Positions 1 through 5,184 of a stretch of DNA of 5,184 bases are shown one piece after another. The DNA comes from an uncultured Selenomonadaceae bacterium (GTDB taxonomy: Bacteria > Bacillota > Negativicutes > Selenomonadales > Selenomonadaceae), in the NCBI GenBank assembly GCA_905236665.1, contig CAJONF010000056.1, positions 1 to 5,184 of the forward strand, written 5' to 3'. Made by a program: the position numbers and the translations under genes. Below the pieces are notes generated by a model. It was given only the letters and a program-made list of their open reading frames with translations. It was not told where the DNA came from and made no database searches. How positions within the stretch are numbered: the first letter of the stretch is position 1; every line of letters starts with the position of its first letter.

Positions 1-1
1 A

Positions 2-772
2 ATTGTGTCGCAAGTGGCGAATTGTTCGCTGAAATGGCATTGTTTGACGGCGCAGAATTTATTTTATCGGCGTTGGGAGTGCGGAATTCCGACTTCGCCC
101 GTTTGCAACGCGAATTGTTTAGGTTGTATCTCGTTGCAGGCGGCTGAATGTTGTCCAAGTCCGCAAAGTCGAATAAATTTTGTTCCCAATGTCGAGGAAA
201 TCGCGGAAATGGGTATTTATCACCTGAATCACGCTGAAGACGCGATAATTAGTTTCGGACAGGGTTGCGAGGGTGAACCGAGCTTGCAATACGAAAATAT
301 TTCCGCCGCGATTAAAAAAATTCGCGAAAAAACTCTGCGCGGGCAAATAAATATCAATACAAACGCCGGATTTACGTTCGGAATAAAAAAAATCGTCGAT
401 TCCGGCTTAAATTCGATGCGCGTTTCGATTATCAGCGCGAACGACGAAAATTATCAAAAATATTACCGAGCAAGTTATAATTTGGACGCCGTGAAGGATT
501 CAATTCGCTATGCATTGGCTAAAAATATTAATGTTTCGCTGAATTTGCTTTATATGCCTGGTTTTAATGACAGAACCAGCGAATTTGCCGCGTGGAAAAA
601 TTTTTTAGCTGATTTACCTGTGCAAATGATTCAAATCCGGAATTTAAACTACGATCCGGACGAATTTTTTAAAATCATGCCACGCGATAAAGACTTCATG
701 GGCACGAAAGAATTTCTGCGCGAACTTAAAAATTTTTCTGCGATTGGAAACTTCAGCCACTATTTAGCGTAA
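2..772 (+). CDS. Radical SAM family enzyme, 5' end cut off by the window
   Basis: The reading frame is open to the left edge, so the GTG at position 5 is probably an internal valine and the true start is upstream. Residue numbers here count from that GTG. C34, C38 and C41 form the CX3CX2C motif that binds the 4Fe-4S cluster used to cleave S-adenosylmethionine. It is followed by SFGQGCEGEP (83-92), which sits where the family's GGE-type SAM-binding motif is expected, and by INTNAG (117-122) and MRVSIISAN (138-146), typical beta strands of the radical SAM barrel. The protein is unusually rich in cysteine near the cluster (C7, C13, C26, C49, C50, C88), so a second metal site is possible but unproven. 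The substrate cannot be told from the sequence. It is not obviously RimO, MiaB, HemN or a pyruvate-formate-lyase activase. The gene ends 85 bases before the GTG of the RodZ-like gene, with no clear terminator between them. The radical SAM assignment is secure; the specific function is unknown. Confidence 0.88.
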   Translation: MVSQVANCSLKWHCLTAQNLFYRRWECGIPTSPVCNANCLGCISLQAAECCPSPQSRINFVPNVEEIAEMGIYHLNHAEDAIISFGQGCEGEPSLQYENISAAIKKIREKTLRGQININTNAGFTFGIKKIVDSGLNSMRVSIISANDENYQKYYRASYNLDAVKDSIRYALAKNINVSLNLLYMPGFNDRTSEFAAWKNFLADLPVQMIQIRNLNYDPDEFFKIMPRDKDFMGTKEFLRELKNFSAIGNFSHYLA

Positions 773-805
773 AAATTTTTTTCACAAACTACGCGCTCAA
801 TCCCC

Positions 806-834
806 TTGTAATTTAAAATTTAGTTGTTTATAAT
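806..834 (+). promoter_or_regulatory. Sigma-70/sigma-A type promoter of the RodZ-like gene
   Basis: A -35-like TTGTAA (806-811, four of six consensus bases) is followed after exactly 17 bases by a perfect TATAAT -10 box (829-834). Transcription would be expected to begin near 841, just before the Shine-Dalgarno sequence at 842-848, giving a leader of about 17 bases. This would let the RodZ-like gene be transcribed independently of the radical SAM gene. The start of transcription is inferred from spacing only. Confidence 0.72.
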
Positions 835-841
835 GCGCCCG

Positions 842-848
842 AAAGGAG
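842..848 (+). promoter_or_regulatory. Ribosome binding site deciding the GTG start of the RodZ-like gene
   Basis: AAAGGAG lies 9 bases before the GTG at 858. There is no ATG near this site in the right frame, so it fixes the GTG as the start codon. It lies immediately after the predicted transcription start. Confidence 0.85.
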
Positions 849-857
849 ATGTTTTAA

Positions 858-1670
858 GTGGTAGGATATACATTGCGCCAAGAGCGCGAGCGGCAGAATT
901 TATCCATCAATGACATCGAGCAGGGCACGAGTATTCGCGCACTTTATATAGAGGCAATCGAGGCGGGCGAATACGATAAATTGCCCGGAACGATCTACGC
1001 GAAGGGTTTTGTTAAAAATTACGCGAAATTTTTAGGTCTGGATACCGAATCCGTCGCAAAAGAATTCGCAAATGATTTGGCAGAACTTTCTGCTGACGCG
1101 GCGGCAAATACTCCCGTTGAAACTGAAAATGCCGAGCCAGTTCCCGAAAAAAAAGTTGAACCTAAACCCATAAAACCAGAAAAGAAAATGCCCGGCTATT
1201 CTATTCGATCGAAAAATCGCAGTTCGTCGGGGCTTTTGATTGTGGCGGCAGTAGTTTTAATCGCGGCAATAGCCGGCGGCGTGTGGTCATGGCTCTCAAA
1301 TTCTGATTCAGACGTTGCCACGGTTAATCCGCCCGTTCAACAAACTCAACCCGCAGTAACAGAACCGGTTGTTGAGGTTGAGACGGAAAATCCCGAACCT
1401 GTTGCCAAAGCTAATCCCGCGCCGAAAAATGACGCCGTAATTGTTCAAGCGCGTTTCAATGACAGTTGCTGGACACTTGTCACGGTCGACGGTGCTGTCG
1501 TTCAAGAAGGAATAATCGAGGGCGGACAAACTCTTTCGTGGGAAGGTAAAGAAAAAATTAATTTCCGTCTGGGCAATGCCGGCGCAGTAGAATTTTTTCA
1601 GGGCGGCAAAAGTTTAGGTATTCTTGGCGGCGTGGGCGATGTCGTCGATAAAACTTTCACGCGCAGTTAA
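858..1670 (+). CDS. rodZ: RodZ-like cell-shape protein (HTH, membrane helix, DUF4115-type domain)
   Basis: This is a single-pass membrane protein of 270 residues, the counterpart of E. coli RodZ and B. subtilis YmfM. RodZ links the MreB actin cytoskeleton to the elongation machinery of the cell wall. Residues 4-70 form a Cro/CI-type helix-turn-helix domain (HTH_25 type) with the signature LPGTIYAKGFVKNYAKFLGL (42-61). Y47 and F51 fall where E. coli RodZ has the aromatic pair F60 and Y64 that contacts MreB (alignment by eye, from memory). A Lys/Pro/Glu-rich linker (about 84-112) is followed by a basic stretch, one hydrophobic helix (about 124-146), a Pro/Val/Glu-rich extracytoplasmic spacer (about 150-190) and a C-terminal beta domain (about 193-268). 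That domain contains the DSCW motif (202-205), matching the DCW of the RodZ C-terminal domain. The layout implies a cytoplasmic N-terminus. The gene has its own promoter and a terminator just downstream. E. coli RodZ is longer (337 residues), mainly because of its spacer. Confidence 0.9.
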   Translation: MVGYTLRQERERQNLSINDIEQGTSIRALYIEAIEAGEYDKLPGTIYAKGFVKNYAKFLGLDTESVAKEFANDLAELSADAAANTPVETENAEPVPEKKVEPKPIKPEKKMPGYSIRSKNRSSSGLLIVAAVVLIAAIAGGVWSWLSNSDSDVATVNPPVQQTQPAVTEPVVEVETENPEPVAKANPAPKNDAVIVQARFNDSCWTLVTVDGAVVQEGIIEGGQTLSWEGKEKINFRLGNAGAVEFFQGGKSLGILGGVGDVVDKTFTRS

Positions 1671-1690
1671 TTTATCAATCGTGAAAAATG

Positions 1691-1723
1691 AATCCCCGAC
1701 TCACAATGAGCCGAGGATTTTTT
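1691..1723 (+). terminator. Rho-independent terminator after the RodZ-like gene
   Basis: A 13-base-pair stem (1691-1703 with 1707-1719) closes on a 3-base CAA loop. It has two internal mismatches (C/A and A/C) and is followed by six T residues (1718-1723, the first two within the stem). It begins 20 bases after the RodZ stop codon. The mismatches and short T run suggest incomplete termination, which would let some transcripts continue into the permease and topB. Confidence 0.8.
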
Positions 1724-1733
1724 AGTATAAAGC

Positions 1734-1738
1734 AGGTG
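1734..1738 (+). promoter_or_regulatory. Ribosome binding site supporting the TTG start of the permease
   Basis: AGGTG lies 6 bases before TTG at 1745. The next in-frame candidate, ATG at codon 12, has no such site and would remove most of the first membrane helix, so the TTG start is preferred. Confidence 0.65.
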
Positions 1739-1744
1739 TAAATT

Positions 1745-2635
1745 TTGAGCAAAAGTTTAGCATTAATTTTCGTTGGTATGGCGGGCGTTTTTTGGGCAAG
1801 TTCGGGCGTGGCAGTTCAAGATTTTTTTTCAAACTCAACAAAAAACGCGATAGAACTTACAAATATCCGAATGTGTATGGCGGGCGCGATATTAATTCTG
1901 CTTGCAATGCGCCGGAAAAACTTTTCTATATCTCTGGGCTTGCTCAATCGTCGTCCGCGCTTTTGGTTAGACGTGGTAATTTACGGGATACTTGGCGTAG
2001 TTTTTATGCAGTTCACCTACTTTCAAGCAATATCAATCGGCGGGGCGGCTGCAACAACCGTAATAACTTATGCGTGTCCGGCAATGGTTGTGTTATGGGA
2101 ATCGCTTTATCACAGAAAATTTCCTAAACGCGGCGAAGTTATCGCGGTTGTTTTGGCTATTAGCGGAGTATTTTTATTGGTCACGGGCGGCAATATGACA
2201 AAAATTTTGGTGCCGCTCGGTTGCGTAGTGTGGAGTTTATTAAGCGGCGCGGCGTTTGCATTCAGCGCGATTTTCCCAAAACATTTATTTGCCAGAAAAA
2301 TTGATCCGTATTTTTTAACGGGCGTGGGAATGTTTATCGGCGGACTGTTTACGTTTTCGCTGATAGATGATAAAAATTGGTTGCCATTTTTTGCGCCGGA
2401 AGTTTTATTCGACGTGACGTGGATAATAATTTTCGGGACGGTAGCGGCATTTTTGAGTTTCAACGCAGGCTTAAAATTTTTAACGCCGGAAGAAGCCTCG
2501 ATAACCGCAACTACAGAGCCGGTCGCGTCGGTTATTATCAGCTGGATAGTTTTCGGCACGACTTTTGGTCTCGTCGAATCAATCGGAATAATTTTGGTAA
2601 TTCTGGCAATAGTTCAATCAGGAGTTAGGAGTTAA
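1745..2635 (+). CDS. EamA/DMT superfamily transporter (ten membrane helices)
   Basis: This is an inner-membrane permease of 296 residues, the usual length for the drug/metabolite transporter superfamily. Family members export or take up small metabolites such as amino acids or related compounds; the substrate here cannot be predicted. Ten hydrophobic segments can be read at about 5-23, 36-56, 74-93, 98-120, 131-148, 157-177, 189-206, 222-243, 252-270 and 274-291. They form two EamA repeats (about 5-148 and 157-292). Hallmarks are the GVFWASSGVA start of helix 1, the F-Q-A-I-S segment before helix 4, and TTEPVASVIISW (256-267), matching the conserved T-x-x-E-P motif of the second repeat. The start is TTG, chosen from the ribosome site 6 bases upstream and the intact first helix. 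Only 5 bases separate its stop from the topB ATG, and its last codons contain the topB ribosome site, so the two genes are likely coupled. No good promoter is visible directly upstream. Confidence 0.9.
   Translation: MSKSLALIFVGMAGVFWASSGVAVQDFFSNSTKNAIELTNIRMCMAGAILILLAMRRKNFSISLGLLNRRPRFWLDVVIYGILGVVFMQFTYFQAISIGGAAATTVITYACPAMVVLWESLYHRKFPKRGEVIAVVLAISGVFLLVTGGNMTKILVPLGCVVWSLLSGAAFAFSAIFPKHLFARKIDPYFLTGVGMFIGGLFTFSLIDDKNWLPFFAPEVLFDVTWIIIFGTVAAFLSFNAGLKFLTPEEASITATTEPVASVIISWIVFGTTFGLVESIGIILVILAIVQSGVRS
2620..2633 (+). promoter_or_regulatory. Duplicated Shine-Dalgarno sequence before topB
   Basis: The seven bases AGGAGTT occur twice head to tail (2620-2626 and 2627-2633), giving two AGGAG cores. 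The second core (2627-2631) is 9 bases from the topB ATG and is the likely working site; the first is 16 bases away, too far to be optimal. Both lie inside the last codons of the permease, so ribosomes finishing that gene would pass over or free the site. Confidence 0.75.
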
Positions 2636-2640
2636 AAATT

Positions 2641-4863
2641 ATGAGACTTTATATAGCTGAAAAGCCGTCAATGGCGCGTGAACTTGCCGCGTGTTTAAAA
2701 AATCCGCAAAAGGGTAGCGGCTTTATAAAAACTTCGGGCGGCATCGTGACATGGTTATTTGGTCACGTGTTGCAACAAGTAGAGCCGGACGCTTACGACC
2801 CGAAATATAAATCTTGGCGCGCAGAAGATTTGCCGATTGTCCCGAAAAATTGGAAACTGGAAATAAATCCCGCGACCGCTACGCAATTTCAAATCGTCAA
2901 GCAATTAATCAGCCAGGCTGATGAAATTATTCACGCGGGCGACCCCGACCGTGAAGGTCAACTGCTTGTCGATGAAGTTTTAGATTTCGTCGGCAACACA
3001 AAGCCTGTTAAAAGAATTTTGCTTAACGCCTTGGACAAAACTAGCATACTTCGCGCCATAAAAAATATCCGCGACAACGCAGAATTTTTCAACCTTAAAC
3101 AATCTGCGCTTGCCCGCAGTCGAGCAGATTGGCTAATCGGCATGAATCTTTCACGAGCGTACACACTGGCGGCACGGCGTCATGGTTATGATGTAGTTTT
3201 GCCGATTGGGCGCGTGAAAACTCCGACGCTGGCTTTGGTTGTTCGCCGTGAACGAGAAATAAAAAATTTTAAGCCCGTGAACTTTTATAACATTCGGGCG
3301 ACCTTCACGCATGAAAACGGCGAGTTTATCGCGCAGTTCAAACCTTCAGAAAAAATGTTGGAATTGCCAGCCTTTGACGAGGAAGGACGACTGATTGATA
3401 AAAATTTCGCCAAAAGGTTGCAAGAAAATTTTTCAGCCGCGCCGTTTGACGGAAAAATTTCTTCTTATAAGACGACAGAAAGAAAAGAATCTCAACCGTT
3501 GCCATTTTCGTTATCAGATTTGCAAGTTGCGGCGGGCAAGGCTTTTGGTTACAGTCCGCAACAAGTGCTAGACGCCGCGCAGAGTCTTTACGAAAAAAAA
3601 TTGACGACTTATCCGCGTTCCGACTGCAAATTTTTGCCGACAACGCAATTTAAAGACGCGCCGATAATTTTAAAACATTTAAACAGCACTTACGACAACA
3701 CGTTAAAAAAATTGGTCACACACGCCACCGCCACGATTAAAAGCCGCGCTTGGAACGATAAAAAAATTTCGGCACATCACGCGATAATTCCCACTCGAAA
3801 TCCGCTGAATATGCAATTAACGCCAACCGAGCTGAACATTTATAATCTTATCGCGAAAAATTATGCCGTGCAATTTTATCCCTTTCACGTTTACGACGAA
3901 ACGATCGTCACCGTAAAATATAAAGAAGAAATTTTCACAGCACGTGGCAAAATTATTAAGGAGCTGGGCTGGCGAAAATTTTACATCACGCCGAAAATTA
4001 AATCCGACGACGAAAGCGATACTCTCCTGCCGAAAATGAAGATCGATGACGACGTTGCTTATAAAGAATCTGAATTAAAAGAAGGTACCACGACTCCGCC
4101 AGAAAAATTTTCTTCGTCAAGTTTGGTGCAGGGCATGAAAGATATTCATAAGTACGTTAAAAATCCCGACGCGAAGAAACAGCTCAAGGACGTTTACGGA
4201 ATCGGCACCGAGGCGACGCGGGCGGCGATTATCGACGATTTGATTCAGCGCGGCTTTTTAAAAGTTGTCAAGAAAAATTTAAAACCGACCGAGCGAGCTT
4301 ATCTGCTTATTGATATCCTGCCTGACGAAATGATTTTTCCCGATGCCACAGCCATTTGGGAAGATAAACTTCACTCAATGAGCGAGGGCGACGGCACGCT
4401 TGAGGATTTTTTGGCGGGACAAGTGAAATTTATGAGCAAACTGATTACGGCGGCGAAGAATGCTAAATTTGCCGACGCTAAAAATATTTTTAAATGTCCG
4501 AATTGCGGCTCCGCGCTGGTTAAACGTAAGGGCAAGAATGGCGAGTTTTGGGGCTGTGCAAATTATCCGGAATGTAAGGCGGCGTTTGATGATGACAAGG
4601 GCAAGCCGGTCTTTGATAGGAAAAAATTTTCAGAGCGGTTGATTAAAAGCGGTGCGCCAAAATGTCCGAGTTGCGGCGGTGCACTGGTTAAACGTAATGG
4701 CAAGAATGGTGAGTTTTGGGGCTGTGCAAATTATCCGAAATGTAAAACAACATTTGACGATAAGGACGGCAAGCCGGATTTTGACGGCAAAAAATTTCAA
4801 CGCGCCGCTGATTTTAATTCCGACGAATTCGAGCAGATAATTTCTTCCAGCAACTTCAACTAA
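2641..4863 (+). CDS. topB: DNA topoisomerase III (type IA) with two C-terminal zinc ribbons
   Basis: This ATP-independent type IA topoisomerase cuts one DNA strand, passes another through the gap and reseals it. TopB enzymes mainly unlink catenated DNA and recombination or replication intermediates. The protein has 740 residues. A TOPRIM domain (about 1-145) starts MRLYIAEKPS with E7 and carries D101-P-D103-R-E105, the metal-binding acidic cluster. The core continues with IGRVKTPTLALVVRR (189-203). The catalytic tyrosine is Y324 in TTYPRSD (322-328), and SAHHAIIPT (377-385) is the conserved histidine motif. These features and the VLPIGRV context fit TopB better than TopA. Two C4 zinc ribbons follow: C619, C622, C639, C645 and C675, C678, C695, C701. 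E. coli TopB (653 residues) is shorter, and the extra length here lies largely in this tail. The end is acidic and serine-rich. The ATG is preceded by AGGAG at 9 bases, 5 bases after the permease stop. The gene is intact, with all catalytic residues present. Confidence 0.95.
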   Translation: MRLYIAEKPSMARELAACLKNPQKGSGFIKTSGGIVTWLFGHVLQQVEPDAYDPKYKSWRAEDLPIVPKNWKLEINPATATQFQIVKQLISQADEIIHAGDPDREGQLLVDEVLDFVGNTKPVKRILLNALDKTSILRAIKNIRDNAEFFNLKQSALARSRADWLIGMNLSRAYTLAARRHGYDVVLPIGRVKTPTLALVVRREREIKNFKPVNFYNIRATFTHENGEFIAQFKPSEKMLELPAFDEEGRLIDKNFAKRLQENFSAAPFDGKISSYKTTERKESQPLPFSLSDLQVAAGKAFGYSPQQVLDAAQSLYEKKLTTYPRSDCKFLPTTQFKDAPIILKHLNSTYDNTLKKLVTHATATIKSRAWNDKKISAHHAIIPTRNPLNMQLTPTELNIYNLIAKNYAVQFYPFHVYDETIVTVKYKEEIFTARGKIIKELGWRKFYITPKIKSDDESDTLLPKMKIDDDVAYKESELKEGTTTPPEKFSSSSLVQGMKDIHKYVKNPDAKKQLKDVYGIGTEATRAAIIDDLIQRGFLKVVKKNLKPTERAYLLIDILPDEMIFPDATAIWEDKLHSMSEGDGTLEDFLAGQVKFMSKLITAAKNAKFADAKNIFKCPNCGSALVKRKGKNGEFWGCANYPECKAAFDDDKGKPVFDRKKFSERLIKSGAPKCPSCGGALVKRNGKNGEFWGCANYPKCKTTFDDKDGKPDFDGKKFQRAADFNSDEFEQIISSSNFN
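4492..4629 (+). repeat. Tandem zinc-ribbon repeat, copy 1 (inside topB)
   Basis: This is the first of two in-frame copies with a period of 168 bases (56 codons). It encodes residues 618-663 of TopB, with a CX2C-X16-CX5C zinc ribbon. Compared by hand with copy 2, about 115 of 138 bases and 36 of 46 residues match, with no gaps. Confidence 0.92.
4660..4797 (+). repeat. Tandem zinc-ribbon repeat, copy 2 (inside topB)
   Basis: This second copy encodes residues 674-719 of TopB and keeps all four cysteines at the same spacing. The 30 bases between the copies (4630-4659) encode a linker that has no counterpart after copy 2, where the protein changes to its acidic tail. The longest perfectly shared stretch covers the EFWGCANYP codons. 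Confidence 0.92.
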
Positions 4864-4898
4864 AAAAATTTCCCCGTCACGAAGACGAGGAATTTTTT
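4862..4898. terminator. Probable bidirectional terminator between topB and holB
   Basis: A stem of about 9 base pairs with one C/A mismatch (4870-4878 with 4884-4892) closes on the loop ACGAA. It is flanked by seven A residues on the left (4862-4868) and six T residues on the right (4893-4898), which also extend the pairing. Read rightward it ends topB transcripts; read leftward the A run becomes a U tract and ends the converging gene. It overlaps the last base of the topB stop codon and the first two + strand bases (4897-4898) of the - strand gene's stop codon. Confidence 0.85.
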
Positions 4899-5184
4899 AT
4901 TTACAAAATTTTTTTAACTGCATAAGATAAGCTTCGGCGAGCAAACGTAAATTCGCGTTCGATTTCAATCGCTTGTGAAAGTCCGCGCCCATTTCAATCA
5001 TCGCGAAAATTTTTTGTTCAGAAATTTTTATTTTTCTTAACCGCGCCGCTAAATCAGAGTTATGCGGCTCCAAAACTTCTGCAAAGCAAATGTCGCGTAA
5101 AATTTTTTGCACGTGCATTAAAAAATCCGTAAACTTTTCCCGTGACCAATCGGCAAAATCTGCGCCGTGTTTGAAAATTTCTTC
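4897..5184 (-). CDS. holB: Probable DNA polymerase III delta' subunit, C-terminal part only
   Basis: The - strand frame is open from the stop codon at 4897-4899 to the right edge of the window, giving 95 residues. The ATG at 5118 is therefore probably internal. The visible part is all alpha-helical. It reads like the C-terminal collar domain of the clamp-loader delta' subunit, which helps load the sliding clamp onto DNA. The points of resemblance are a W-S-R-E-K-F-T-D-F-L entry helix, then LRDI, and near the end RLKSNANLRLLAEAYLMQL, matching the common delta' ending of the type R-L-x-x-N-x-N-x-R-L-x-x-E. The ATPase-like domains and any zinc site lie outside the window. The delta subunit (HolA) ends in a related fold and is the main alternative; the S-N-A-N-L-R-L-L-A-E ending favours delta'. 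It converges on topB with about 33 bases between the two stop codons, which share a terminator. Confidence 0.68.
   Translation of the reverse strand, partial: EEIFKHGADFADWSREKFTDFLMHVQKILRDICFAEVLEPHNSDLAARLRKIKISEQKIFAMIEMGADFHKRLKSNANLRLLAEAYLMQLKKFCK

Noticed and set aside
5..7. GTG at position 5 as the start of the radical SAM gene
   Set aside because: The frame is open to the edge, no ribosome site can be seen, and the sequence continues as ordinary protein, so the gene most likely starts before the window.
767..794. Possible hairpin after the radical SAM gene (GCGTA with TACGC)
   Set aside because: The stem is only five base pairs, the loop is long, and no T run follows the right arm; the T run lies in the loop. 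It does not look like a terminator.
1726..1731. TATAAA as a possible -10 box for the permease
   Set aside because: Transcription would start within or after the ribosome site at 1734-1738, and the bases 17 upstream (ACAATG) are a poor -35 box.
2110..2559. A 149-codon open frame on the - strand inside the permease
   Set aside because: It lies wholly opposite the well-supported EamA gene, shows no family resemblance or domain pattern, and is explained as a shadow of the real gene's codon bias.
4460..4840. Two short + strand open frames over the zinc-ribbon region
   Set aside because: They are matching shadows of the topB tandem repeat in another frame, which is why they resemble each other.
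5116..5118. ATG on the - strand as the start of a small 73-residue protein
   Set aside because: The same frame stays open for 22 more codons to the right edge with sensible helical protein sequence, so this is the tail of a longer gene rather than a small gene.

Overview
This is a compact bacterial chromosome segment of roughly 45% GC with almost no intergenic space. Four genes lie on the + strand and one converges on them from the - strand. Gene content and style suggest a Gram-positive-lineage bacterium (Bacillota). The evidence is a RodZ/YmfM-type protein, strong AGGAG-type ribosome sites, GTG and TTG starts, and short hairpin plus T-tract terminators. A member of the Negativicutes is plausible, but no marker in the window proves it. 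Nothing points to a phage, plasmid, insertion sequence or CRISPR array.

Layout, left to right. (1) Positions 2-772 hold the 3' part of a radical SAM enzyme gene whose start lies before the window. It carries a classic CX3CX2C iron-sulfur motif and has no recognised substrate. (2) A good sigma-70-type promoter (806-834) with a very short leader drives (3) a RodZ-like gene (858-1670, GTG start): cytoplasmic helix-turn-helix domain, one membrane helix, extracytoplasmic DUF4115-type domain. (4) A hairpin terminator (1691-1723) follows. (5) A ten-helix EamA/DMT-family permease (1745-2635, TTG start) comes next, followed after only 5 bases by (6) topB, DNA topoisomerase III (2641-4863), with two C-terminal zinc ribbons made by an in-frame tandem duplication. 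(7) A hairpin with A/T tracts on both sides (4862-4898) can serve both converging genes. (8) The - strand carries the 3' end of what looks like holB, the clamp-loader delta' subunit (4897-5184), whose start lies beyond the window.

The genes do not form one pathway: cell shape (RodZ), small-metabolite transport (EamA), decatenation of DNA (TopB) and replication (HolB). The permease and topB are very likely co-transcribed and translationally coupled. I see no convincing promoter of their own, so read-through of the upstream terminator or an unrecognised promoter must supply transcription. I found no previously undescribed system. The points most worth a second look are the tandem zinc-ribbon duplication in TopB, the uncharacterised cysteine-rich radical SAM enzyme next to rodZ, and the duplicated Shine-Dalgarno sequence before topB.
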